From CBDFHV01 sp965247705 (GTDB taxonomy: Bacteria > Pseudomonadota > Alphaproteobacteria > Rhodospirillales > CAMCUA01): a DNA stretch of 8,191 nucleotides. A model generated the notes under the pieces. It had not been told where the DNA came from. It saw nothing but the letters and a program-made list of their open reading frames with translations, and did no database searches. Position 1 is the stretch's first letter. The number at the start of each line of letters is the position of its first letter. Both the position numbers and the translations under genes were made by a program. Positions 1 through 5,974 of this stretch are shown piece after piece. The stretch spans positions 1 to 8,191 of the forward strand of contig CBDFHV010000036.1 of NCBI GenBank assembly GCA_965247705.1, written 5' to 3'.

Positions 1-513
1 GGATTGAAGGGCCTCCAGGGCTTGCGTTAGCAAGTCCGCGGCGGCGTCCAACCTTCCTGTTTCCTGGCTCAGTCCCGCCAGGTTGTTGAGGGATTCGGCG
101 ACGCTTCCGTGGGACGGACCATGGGCGGCACGGCGGATGGCCAGCGCCCGCCGGTGCAGCGCGCGTGCTTCCTTAAGATCACCCCGTATGGATCGAATCA
201 GCGCCAAGCCCGTCGCCGCCCGGGCGACCTGCGGATGGTCCGGGCCCAGCCGCGCTTCGAGATCCTCCAGCGCCCGGCGATAGAGGCGTTCCGATTCGTC
301 CAGGCGACCGTTGGTGCGGTAAAGGTCGGCGAGGCGGAGAAAAAGCGGCACCGCGCCGGTCGGCGGCGGGGCAGGGCTGGAGGACTCCGTCTGGGCAAGG
401 TGAAGGCTGATCGCGGCCGGCGGCGCCTCGGCCCGGCCGTCCGATACAAAACTTGGGATCAAGGCGACCGCGAACATCGCCGACAAGGGACGACGTCGCC
501 AGGCACTCGACAC
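1..513 (-). CDS. Secreted or periplasmic TPR-repeat protein, N-terminal part (cut by window edge)
   Basis: This is an open frame on the minus strand that continues past the left edge; 171 residues are visible. A GTG start at 513-511 gives a convincing signal peptide: three arginines (residues 6-8), a hydrophobic core (about 10-23) and an AEA cleavage motif at 28-30. A GAGG lies three bases before the GTG. An ATG 12 codons later would remove the charged n-region and has no ribosome binding site, so GTG is preferred. After a short Pro/Ser/Ala linker come three tetratricopeptide repeats at roughly 54-87, 96-129 and 138-171, spaced 42 residues apart with G-(R/D)-L-x-E/A-A patterns and LGPDHP and HGPSHG turns, as in kinesin-light-chain-like TPRs. 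TPR arrays bind partner proteins; no partner or function can be named. It begins 45 bp after lexA, in the same reading frame, with a weak 6-bp GC hairpin (532-549) between them and no T-run, so read-through from lexA is possible. Confidence 0.8.
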   Translation of the reverse strand, partial: MSSAWRRRPLSAMFAVALIPSFVSDGRAEAPPAAISLHLAQTESSSPAPPPTGAVPLFLRLADLYRTNGRLDESERLYRRALEDLEARLGPDHPQVARAATGLALIRSIRGDLKEARALHRRALAIRRAAHGPSHGSVAESLNNLAGLSQETGRLDAAADLLTQALEALQS

Positions 514-558
514 CGCCCTCGTCCCGTCCGTCCGGCCCCCTTCGGCCGGGTCAGGCGG

Positions 559-1248
559 TCAGTATTTCCGCATCAGGCCGACCAGTCGGCCCTGCACCTT
601 GACCCGGTCAGGGCCGAAGATGCGGGTCTCGAACGTGGTATTGGCCGGTTCCAGGGCGATGGAATTACCCTTGCGGCGCAGGCGCTTCAGCGTGACCTCC
701 GTATCGTCCACCAGGGCCACGACGATACTGCCGTTATCCGCCGTGTCAGCCCGGCGAATCACCACCGTGTCGCCATCGTGGATGCCCGCATCGACCATGG
801 AGTCTCCGTCCACTTGCAAGGCGTAATGCTCGCCGCCACTTACCAGGCTCGCCGGAACGCCGACCGAGGAGGCGGGATCGCGCAGGGCCTCGATGGGGGT
901 GCCGGCGGCGATGCGGCCATAGAGGGGAAGCTCCACTGCGTCGGCGGTACCGGCGGGCTTGGTGCGGGGCAACCCGAAGCTGCCTTGAATGATTTTGGCG
1001 TCCAGTCCCTTGGCGCCGCCCGCGGGTCCCATGTTTTCCGGGCGTTTGAGCACCTCCAGCGCCCGCGCCCGGTGGGGCAGGCGACGCAGAAAGCCCCTTT
1101 CCTCGAGCCCGGTGATCAAGCGATGAATTCCCGATTTGGACCGCAGTCCCAGCGCTTCCTTCATTTCCTCGAAAGACGGGGAGACGCCGGTTTCCTTCAG
1201 GCGGGCGTCGATCAGCGACAAAAGTTCGTACTGCTTGCGGGTCAGCAT
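559..1248 (-). CDS. lexA: LexA repressor (SOS regulator, self-cleaving serine peptidase S24)
   Basis: This is the transcriptional repressor of the DNA-damage response. RecA filaments trigger its self-cleavage, which releases target promoters. The 229-residue protein has an N-terminal winged helix-turn-helix (about 1-65, starting MLTRKQYELL, with recognition-helix region LGLRSKSGIHRLI at 33-45), a linker of about 45 residues, and the C-terminal peptidase domain. The cleavage bond is Ala115-Gly116 in GRIAAGTP, the catalytic serine is Ser150 in DGDSM, and the general base is Lys188 in VTLKRL; all are intact. A length near 230 and the long linker fit alphaproteobacterial LexA. The ATG at 1248 is preceded by GGGGAGA about eight bases upstream. 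Its promoter carries a GAAC-N7-GAAC operator, so autoregulation is expected. It lies 168 bp downstream of moeA, the usual alphaproteobacterial neighbour. Identification is very secure. Confidence 0.97.
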   Translation of the reverse strand: MLTRKQYELLSLIDARLKETGVSPSFEEMKEALGLRSKSGIHRLITGLEERGFLRRLPHRARALEVLKRPENMGPAGGAKGLDAKIIQGSFGLPRTKPAGTADAVELPLYGRIAAGTPIEALRDPASSVGVPASLVSGGEHYALQVDGDSMVDAGIHDGDTVVIRRADTADNGSIVVALVDDTEVTLKRLRRKGNSIALEPANTTFETRIFGPDRVKVQGRLVGLMRKY

Positions 1249-1311
1249 GGCACGGTCTCCCCGTTCCGGCGCGGGTATGGTAGCGTCGCCGGCAAGGCGC
1301 TACAAGATATG

Positions 1312-1326
1312 GAACAAAAGGCAAAC
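1312..1326 (+). promoter_or_regulatory. Possible second, degenerate LexA box
   Basis: The plus strand reads GAACAAAAGGCAAAC, which is GAAC-N7-AAAC, one base from the GAAC-N7-GAAC consensus. It is centred 25 bp from the perfect box, downstream of the likely transcription start and in the opposite orientation. It could give cooperative or secondary LexA binding, or be a chance match in a short AT-richer stretch. Confidence 0.35.
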
Positions 1327-1336
1327 ATAACTACAC

Positions 1337-1351
1337 GTTCTAGTTTGGTTC
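1337..1351 (-). promoter_or_regulatory. LexA operator (SOS box), alphaproteobacterial type
   Basis: The minus strand reads GAACCAAACTAGAAC, a perfect GAAC-N7-GAAC direct repeat. This is the established LexA-binding motif of alphaproteobacteria, unlike the CTG-N10-CAG palindrome of enterobacteria. Its second half coincides with the lexA -10 element, the expected place for autorepression. Confidence 0.9.
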
Positions 1352-1365
1352 TCCCCCACCGTCAA
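1337..1365 (-). promoter_or_regulatory. lexA promoter (-35 TTGACG, -10 TAGAAC)
   Basis: On the minus strand TTGACG (1365-1360) and TAGAAC (1342-1337) are separated by exactly 17 bases. The -35 matches five of six sigma-70 consensus bases and the -10 four of six. Transcription would start near 1330, leaving a leader of about 80 bases before the lexA ATG at 1248. The SOS box covers the end of the spacer and the whole -10, so bound LexA would block RNA polymerase. The promoter lies inside the moeA-lexA gap and lets lexA be expressed apart from the upstream operon. The elements are read directly from sequence; activity is inferred. Confidence 0.75.
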
Positions 1366-1416
1366 GGGGTAATTCCGCGCCGAACGCCCGCGACGGGAGT
1401 CTAAAGGGACACGGGC

Positions 1417-2628
1417 TCAAATGGATAGGGCGCCGATGTCCAGCGGCAGGATGTCCACCCTATCGCCCTGCAAGGCAGGTGGGGCGTGGGGCGGCCGGAT
1501 AACCAGGCAGTCGGCCCGGGCGAACAGGGCCATCATGGAACTGTCCTGTTTCTCGAACGGTGTCGCGACGAGGCGGCTATCGTCGCCGCGGCTCAAGACC
1601 GATCGAAGATAGTCCTCGCGACGGTCATTGGCGTCCAGGTCACGGCCGAGGGCGGCTGTGGTCTTCGCCCATGCGGCGGGCAGGCCGAGCATGACCTGCA
1701 AGGCCGGGCGAAGATAGACCACGGAACAGACCCCGGCGGATACGGGATTGCCCGGCAGGCCCAGCATGGGGATGTTTCGAAAATGTCCGAATATCAGTGG
1801 CTTACCGGGACGCATTGCGATCTTGTAGAAGGAAATGTCGAGCCCTTCGCTGCCCAGGACCTCACGCACCAGGTCATGGTCGCCCACCGAAGCGCCGCCG
1901 ATAGTCACCAGCAGGTCGGCGCCCGCGGCCCCTGCGACGAGGGCACGCAGCGAGTCGGCGTCGTCACGCGCGATGCCCAGGCTTATGGGCTCGCCGCCCA
2001 GGACCCGCACGTAGGCCGCCAGGGCCAGGCTGTTGGAGCTGATGATCTGGCTGGGGCCGAGGGGCTCGCCCGGCATCACCACTTCGTCGCCCGTGGCCAG
2101 GATGGCGACGCGAGGACGCCGGCGCACGGTCAGCCAGGGTACGTTCATGGCCGCGGCCATGCCCACGTCCCGCGCCGTCAACAGCCGCCCGGCCCGCAGC
2201 AGGACCTCGCCCTCCCGAAAGTCCAGCCCCGCCTTGCGCACGTAGCTGCCCACGGTCGCGCCAACCTTGACGGTGACGGTCTGGCCGTCCGTCTCGGTGT
2301 CTTCCTGGATGACGATGGTGTCGCTGCCCGGGGGCAGGGGAGCGCCGGTGAAGATGCGCGCCGCCTCGCCCGCTCCGACCGTGCCCGCGAAGGCGTGGCC
2401 CGCCGCCGATTGGCCGACCCGCTGGAGGGTTACCGGCGTCGCCACCACGTCCGCCGCGCGCACCGCATAGCCGTCCATGGCGGAGACGTCGGCGAAGGGC
2501 TGGGTGACCCGCGAGGCCACGTCGGCGGCCAGGACTCGGCCCAAGGCTTCAGTCAGGCCGACCGTTTCCGTGGACAGGACGCCAACGCCCGCCGTGACCT
2601 TCGCCACCGCCTCGGCGACGGAGATCAT
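1417..2628 (-). CDS. moeA: Molybdopterin molybdenumtransferase MoeA
   Basis: MoeA inserts molybdate into adenylated molybdopterin to complete the molybdenum cofactor in the cytoplasm. The 403-residue product has the normal length. It shows the MoeA N-terminal region with SAMDGYAVRA at 49-58 and the MoCF-binding domain with ATGDEV (178-183), SNS (198-200), GGASVGDHD (244-252), MRPGKP (272-277) and LPGNPVSAG (291-299), followed by the beta-barrel domain IV to the end. All the motifs expected of an active enzyme are present. The ATG at 2628 is chosen because MISVAEAV is the typical MoeA start. An in-frame GTG at 2646, preceded by GAGG and overlapping the moaC stop as GTGA, would add six residues and cannot be excluded. 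It follows moaC by 14 bp, consistent with one transcript and linked Mo-cofactor function. Confidence 0.96.
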   Translation of the reverse strand: MISVAEAVAKVTAGVGVLSTETVGLTEALGRVLAADVASRVTQPFADVSAMDGYAVRAADVVATPVTLQRVGQSAAGHAFAGTVGAGEAARIFTGAPLPPGSDTIVIQEDTETDGQTVTVKVGATVGSYVRKAGLDFREGEVLLRAGRLLTARDVGMAAAMNVPWLTVRRRPRVAILATGDEVVMPGEPLGPSQIISSNSLALAAYVRVLGGEPISLGIARDDADSLRALVAGAAGADLLVTIGGASVGDHDLVREVLGSEGLDISFYKIAMRPGKPLIFGHFRNIPMLGLPGNPVSAGVCSVVYLRPALQVMLGLPAAWAKTTAALGRDLDANDRREDYLRSVLSRGDDSRLVATPFEKQDSSMMALFARADCLVIRPPHAPPALQGDRVDILPLDIGALSI

Positions 2629-2642
2629 GGAAGGATGCTCAT

Positions 2643-3119
2643 TCACGGGGCCTCGTAGGTGCCCGACGCGCCGCCAGCCTTGTGGGTCAAGCGGATGTCG
2701 GCGATGCGCATGCCCCGATCCACCGCCTTGCACATGTCGTAGACGGTCAGCGCCGCGATGCTGACCGCCGTCAGGGCTTCCATTTCCACCCCGGTGCGCC
2801 CCTTCAGCCGGCAGGTGGCCTCGATGGTCACCGCGTTCCCGGCCTCGTCGCAGGCCAAGGTGACGGTCACCGCGGTGAGCGACAGGGGATGGCAGAGGGG
2901 TATCAGGTCAGGGGTGCGCTTGGCGCCCATGATGCCGGCAAGCTGGGCGACTGTCAGCACGTCCCCTTTCTTCACCCCGCCGGCGCGGATCAGGGCGATG
3001 GTTTCCGCCGCCATGAGCACGCGGCCGCGGGCGGTGGCGGTGCGTTCGGTCTCGCCCTTGGCGGACACGTCCACCATGCGGGCGTTGCCGGCGTCGTCGA
3101 AGTGGGTCAATTGGCTCAT
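2643..3119 (-). CDS. moaC: Cyclic pyranopterin monophosphate synthase MoaC
   Basis: MoaC converts 3',8-cyclo-7,8-dihydro-GTP, the MoaA product, into cyclic pyranopterin monophosphate, the first stable intermediate of molybdenum cofactor synthesis. The 158-residue protein is full length. Visible family signatures are MVDV (15-18), KKGDVL with Lys51, AKRTPDLIPLCHPL (66-79) with His77, GVEMEALTAVS (110-120) and YDMCKAVD (127-134) with Asp128 and Lys131. These active-site residues sit at the same numbers as in the E. coli enzyme. The C-terminal loop reads KAGGASG (147-153), a mild variant of the usual KSGGKSG. The ATG overlaps the trpC stop by four bases (ATGA), indicating translational coupling to a tryptophan gene. 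No moaA or moaB is visible in the window. Confidence 0.97.
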   Translation of the reverse strand: MSQLTHFDDAGNARMVDVSAKGETERTATARGRVLMAAETIALIRAGGVKKGDVLTVAQLAGIMGAKRTPDLIPLCHPLSLTAVTVTLACDEAGNAVTIEATCRLKGRTGVEMEALTAVSIAALTVYDMCKAVDRGMRIADIRLTHKAGGASGTYEAP

Positions 3120-3931
3120 GTGCCACTCCCCGTGACGGGCGTCAGCAGTGCGCGCAGTGCCGCCTCAACGTCAGGCTGGCGCATGAGGGATTCCCCGACC
3201 AGGAAGGACGTCACCCCGGCGGCCTTCAGCCGCGCCACGTGCTCCGGGCCCTGGATGCCGCTTTCTCCCACCAACTGTGCGTCCGCGGTGGCCATGGGGG
3301 CCAGGCGCTCGGTGGTGGCCAGATCCACTTTCAGGGTTTTCAGATTGCGATTGTTGATCCCGATGAGGCGACTGCCCATGGACACGGCGCGCTCCATCTC
3401 CGCCGCGTCGTGCACCTCCACCAGCACGTCCATGCCCAGTTCGGCCGCGTCAACGGCCAGTTCCTTCGCCGCCGCGTCGTCGATGGCGGCCAGGATCAAC
3501 AGCACGCAATCGGCGCCCAACGCCCGGGATTCGGCGATCTGGTATGGATCCAGCATGAAGTCCTTGCGCAGCACGGGCAGATCGGTTGCCGCCCGGGCGG
3601 CCACCAGATGTTCGTCCATCCCCTGGAAATAGGGCGTGTCGGTGAGGACCGACAGGCATGCCGCGCCACCCGAGGCATAGGCCCGGGCCAGAGTTGCCGG
3701 GTCGAAGTCCTCGCGGATCAAGCCCTTGGAGGGCGATGCGCGCTTGATCTCGGCGATGACCGCGACTCCAGTCGGGGACGACTCCCCGACTGCCTTCAGG
3801 CGCGCGGCGAAACCCCGGGGCGGAGAAGCGCGCCGGGCCGCCACCAGGATCCGCGACAGCGGCCGCTGCTCCATGCGCGCGGCAATGAGGCGGCGCTTGT
3901 CGTCGCAGATGCGGGCGAGGACGTCACTCAT
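3116..3931 (-). CDS. trpC: Indole-3-glycerol-phosphate synthase TrpC
   Basis: TrpC catalyses ring closure and decarboxylation of carboxyphenylamino-deoxyribulose phosphate to indole-3-glycerol phosphate, the fourth step of tryptophan synthesis. The 271 residues form one TIM barrel with no fused TrpF domain, as is usual in alphaproteobacteria. Catalytic and binding motifs are intact: IAEIKRASPSKG (59-70) with Glu61 and Lys63, LRKDF (121-125) with Lys123, VEVHD (171-175) with Glu172, GINNRNL (191-197) with Asn193, and VGESGI (221-226) with Glu223 and Ser224. The spacing of these residues closely follows characterised archaeal IGPS enzymes. The ATG at 3931 follows a weak GAG-type ribosome binding site. 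Unlike its neighbours it is not tightly coupled to the gene before it: 172 bp with a REP-like repeat pair separate it from trpD. Confidence 0.97.
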   Translation of the reverse strand: MSDVLARICDDKRRLIAARMEQRPLSRILVAARRASPPRGFAARLKAVGESSPTGVAVIAEIKRASPSKGLIREDFDPATLARAYASGGAACLSVLTDTPYFQGMDEHLVAARAATDLPVLRKDFMLDPYQIAESRALGADCVLLILAAIDDAAAKELAVDAAELGMDVLVEVHDAAEMERAVSMGSRLIGINNRNLKTLKVDLATTERLAPMATADAQLVGESGIQGPEHVARLKAAGVTSFLVGESLMRQPDVEAALRALLTPVTGSGT

Positions 3932-3979
3932 CGGTCACTCACGGCCCGCTCAATCCTGCCGACCTTGGATCTTTGACGT

Positions 3980-4046
3980 GGGCCGGTCTGAGACCGGCCC
4001 CTACGCAAGTGAGATCCGTGCGTAGGGGCGGGTCTCAGACCCGCCC
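3980..4046. repeat. Inverted pair of REP-like hairpin repeats between trpD and trpC
   Basis: Two 28-base units face each other, at 3980-4007 (minus orientation) and 4019-4046 (plus), separated by 11 bases. Each starts with TGCGTAG and then forms a hairpin with a 9-bp stem and a 3-base TCA loop (stems GGGCCGGTC and GGGCGGGTC). The copies differ at only two positions, unit bases 12 and 24, which pair with each other: C-G in one, G-C in the other. The TGCGTAGGG ends can also pair across the spacer, giving a three-hairpin cloverleaf. This head-to-head layout resembles REP/BIME elements mobilised by RAYT transposases; no RAYT gene is present here. In the operon transcript it could affect 3'-end stability of the trpGD message or trpC translation. 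No T-run follows, so it is not a classical terminator. Confidence 0.85.
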
Positions 4047-4103
4047 GTTCTTCGGTTAGCGCAGTTCCACAGGTCATGGAGTTAGGTCAAAGGCTCACTG
4101 GTG

Positions 4104-5138
4104 TCAGGCGCCGTTTCGGTTGGTGATGGCGACGATGGCTTCCAGGACCGCCTTGGCTTTGCCGGAATCGATGGACCCGGCGGCCTGGGCGGCGGCGTCC
4201 TTCAGGTCCTGTGTCTTGCCGGCGACGACCAGGGCACCGGCCCCGTTGAGCAGCACAATGTCCCGGTAGGGACCGGGGGCGCCGTCCAGCAGGGCTGTCA
4301 AGGCGGCGGCGTTTTCTTCCGGCGCGCCGCCTTTCAGGTCCTCCGGCGCGGCGCGGGGCACGCCCGCGTCCTCGGGCACGACATCGAACTCGCGGACCGT
4401 GCCGCCCTCGAGGGCGGCCACATGGGAGGCGCCGGTGGTGGTCATCTCGTCGAGCCCGTCGGCCCCGTGCACTACCCATGCGGCCTCGCAGCCCAGGTTG
4501 CCCAGGGTCCGGGCCATGGGGACGATCCATTCCCGGGAGAAGGCGCCGGTGAACTGCCGGGTGACCCCGGCTGGGTTCGAAAGCGGACCCAGCAAGTTGA
4601 AGATGGTGCGGGTCCCGAGCTCCCCCCGCGGCCCCGCCACGTGACGCATGGCGCTGTGATGACGGGGCGCCATCATGAAGCCCATGCCCGCTTCCCAGAT
4701 GGACTCGCGGACCAACTCCATGGGCGCGTCCAGGTTGACGCCGAGGGCCTTCAACACGTCGGCGGCGCCGGACTTGGACGACAGCGCCCGGTTGCCGTGC
4801 TTGGCCACCGGCACCCCGCAGCCCGCCACCACGAGTGCGGCGGCGGTGGAAACGTTGTAGGTGCCAGACGCGTCGCCGCCGGTACCCACCACATCGATGG
4901 CGTCCGGTGGCGCGTCCACTTTCAGGGCCTTGGCGCGCATGGCCCGCACCGCGCCGGTGATCTCGTCGACGGTCTCGCCGCGCACCCTGAGCGCCATCAG
5001 AAAGGCGCCGATCTGGGCCTCCGTCGCCGCGTCCGACATGATGACGTCGAAGGCCGCCTCAGCCTCGTCTGCGGTCAGGCTGGCCCCCGTGGCCACCTTG
5101 CCGAGAAGGGCCTTCATGTCGCCGGCCGGGGCGCTCAT
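4104..5138 (-). CDS. trpD: Anthranilate phosphoribosyltransferase TrpD
   Basis: TrpD transfers the phosphoribosyl group of PRPP to anthranilate, the second step of tryptophan synthesis. The 344-residue protein is full length. It has the small helical N-terminal domain (about 8-75) and the alpha/beta domain with the PRPP-binding GTGGD (85-89), NVST (95-98), KHGNRALSSKSGAADVL (113-129), Arg171 for anthranilate contact, and the metal-binding DGLDE (227-231). The start at 5138 overlaps the trpG stop by four bases (ATGA), a sign of translational coupling. A second in-frame ATG at 5117 (MKALLGKV) is an alternative that would drop seven residues. The larger open frame extending upstream through trpG is a shadow. 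TrpD is not fused to TrpG here, unlike in enterobacteria. Confidence 0.97.
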   Translation of the reverse strand: MSAPAGDMKALLGKVATGASLTADEAEAAFDVIMSDAATEAQIGAFLMALRVRGETVDEITGAVRAMRAKALKVDAPPDAIDVVGTGGDASGTYNVSTAAALVVAGCGVPVAKHGNRALSSKSGAADVLKALGVNLDAPMELVRESIWEAGMGFMMAPRHHSAMRHVAGPRGELGTRTIFNLLGPLSNPAGVTRQFTGAFSREWIVPMARTLGNLGCEAAWVVHGADGLDEMTTTGASHVAALEGGTVREFDVVPEDAGVPRAAPEDLKGGAPEENAAALTALLDGAPGPYRDIVLLNGAGALVVAGKTQDLKDAAAQAAGSIDSGKAKAVLEAIVAITNRNGA

Positions 5139-5722
5139 GCGGCGACCTTCTCGCGGGCGGCGATGGTGAGGAAGTTGCGCAACAGCGCGTGCCCATGTTC
5201 GGTGGCGATGCTCTCGGGGTGGAACTGGACGCCGAATACCGGCAGGCGCCGGTGGGCGACGCCCTGGATCAACCCGTCGTCGCTTTCCGCCGTCACTTCC
5301 AGATCCGCCGGCAGGCTGGGGGGATCGATGGTCAGGGAATGGTAGCGGGTGGCCTCGAAGGGGCTGGGCAAGTCCGCGAAGAGGCCCTTGCCCCGATGGT
5401 GGATGGCGCTCAGCTTGCCGTGCATGGGGACGGGCGCGCGGACGATCCGCCCGCCGAAGGCCTGGGCGATGCACTGATGGCCCAGGCAGACGCCCAGCAG
5501 CGGCAAGCGTGGGGCCGCCAGGGCGACCAGATCGAGGCAGATGCCGGCCTTGTCCGGATCGCAGGGCCCCGGGGAGAGGACGATGCCTTCCGGCCCCATG
5601 GCGATGGCCTCGGCCGGCGACAGCGCGTCGTTTCGCCGCACCACAACACGGGCCCCCAGTTCCCCCAGGAAGTGGTGCAGGTTGTAGGTGAAGCTGTCGT
5701 AGTTATCGATCAGCAGAAACAT
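5135..5722 (-). CDS. trpG: Anthranilate synthase glutamine amidotransferase subunit TrpG (possibly shared with PabB)
   Basis: This is a class I glutamine amidotransferase that hydrolyses glutamine and channels ammonia to TrpE for anthranilate formation from chorismate. The 195-residue product carries the oxyanion motif SPGPCDP (50-56), the nucleophile elbow GVCLGHQ (77-83) with Cys79, and the FHPES box (167-171) with His168 and Glu170, so the triad is complete. NYDSFTYNL (7-15) is the typical N-terminus of TrpG/PabA. Sequence alone cannot separate TrpG from PabA; linkage to trpD and trpC supports TrpG, though a dual role in folate synthesis is possible. The ATG at 5722 has AAGG seven bases upstream. 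No trpE or other minus-strand gene is recognised upstream, so trpG appears to be the first gene of this transcript. Confidence 0.95.
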   Translation of the reverse strand: MFLLIDNYDSFTYNLHHFLGELGARVVVRRNDALSPAEAIAMGPEGIVLSPGPCDPDKAGICLDLVALAAPRLPLLGVCLGHQCIAQAFGGRIVRAPVPMHGKLSAIHHRGKGLFADLPSPFEATRYHSLTIDPPSLPADLEVTAESDDGLIQGVAHRRLPVFGVQFHPESIATEHGHALLRNFLTIAAREKVAA

Positions 5723-5758
5723 TTCAGCGCCTTACCGGAGGCTCGCGAGATCGGACGC

Positions 5759-5788
5759 ACTGTAGCCCGCGTTTTGGTTTCCGCACAA
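5759..5788 (-). promoter_or_regulatory. Candidate promoter for trpG operon
   Basis: On the minus strand TTGTGC (5788-5783) and TACAGT (5764-5759) are 18 bases apart, each matching four of six sigma-70 consensus bases. A start near 5752 would leave a leader of about 30 bases before trpG, too short for a trp leader peptide and attenuator. Promoter matches in GC-rich genomes are weak evidence. Confidence 0.4.
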
Positions 5789-5840
5789 TGCTCAGCCACC
5801 GAATAGACACCCGGGTCGGCGGGATGACCGTGGACCCGGC

Positions 5841-5880
5841 GGCGGTGGCGCACCACCACGAGCATGCGGGCGCCACCGCC
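5841..5880. repeat. Inverted repeat in the trpG/deacetylase divergent region
   Basis: GGCGGTGGCGC (5841-5851) and GCGCCACCGCC (5870-5880) are perfect 11-bp inverted complements around an 18-base loop. Part of the left arm (GGTGG, 5844-5848) can instead pair with CCACC at 5853-5857, giving two mutually exclusive hairpins. There is no T-run on either side, so an intrinsic terminator is not supported. It may be a terminator-like barrier, a protein-binding site or chance in GC-rich DNA. The 252-bp intergenic region contains no recognisable gene. Confidence 0.5.
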
Positions 5881-5950
5881 TCGACTGCCCCATGATCGAG
5901 AAATTCGTCGGTAGCGATGGGTTCACCTAAGACGGCGCGTTGACCAGGCT

Positions 5951-5964
5951 TAGCCCATGGGCTA
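5951..5964. promoter_or_regulatory. 14-bp perfect palindrome just before the deacetylase gene
   Basis: TAGCCCATGGGCTA is a perfect palindrome ending 10 bases before the deacetylase ATG at 5975. A TTGACC that could act as a -35 lies at 5940-5945, but no good -10 follows. The palindrome could be an operator or could mask the ribosome binding region in mRNA; no regulator is identified. Confidence 0.35.
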
Positions 5965-5974
5965 GGCGAAGGCC

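Noticed and set aside
109..1404. Long plus-strand open frame of 431 codons across the lexA region
   Set aside because: It is antisense to lexA and the TPR gene, has low-complexity Arg/Gly/Ala-rich translation and no family motifs; it arises from the third-position GC bias of the genes below it.
1486..2658. Plus-strand open frame of 390 codons opposite moeA
   Set aside because: It mirrors the moeA coding frame and its translation shows no domain; moeA on the minus strand has every expected motif.
2682..3976. Plus-strand open frames opposite moaC and trpC
   Set aside because: They are antisense shadows of two well-identified enzymes, with biased Ser/Arg/Ala composition.
3980..4046. Interpretation of the hairpins as a rho-independent terminator after trpD
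   Set aside because: No T-run follows any stem on the transcribed strand, and the two-unit inverted layout with near-identical copies fits a dispersed repeat better.
5139..5474. Upstream extension of trpD to an ATG at 5474
   Set aside because: The extension overlaps trpG in another frame and has a proline/arginine-rich translation unlike TrpD; the start at 5138 matches the family length and gives the ATGA overlap.
5788..5895. Plus-strand 35-codon ORF containing HHHEH, reminiscent of a histidine leader peptide
   Set aside because: It has no ribosome binding site, the downstream gene is not involved in histidine synthesis, and the His codons result from the CAC repeats in the inverted repeat loop.
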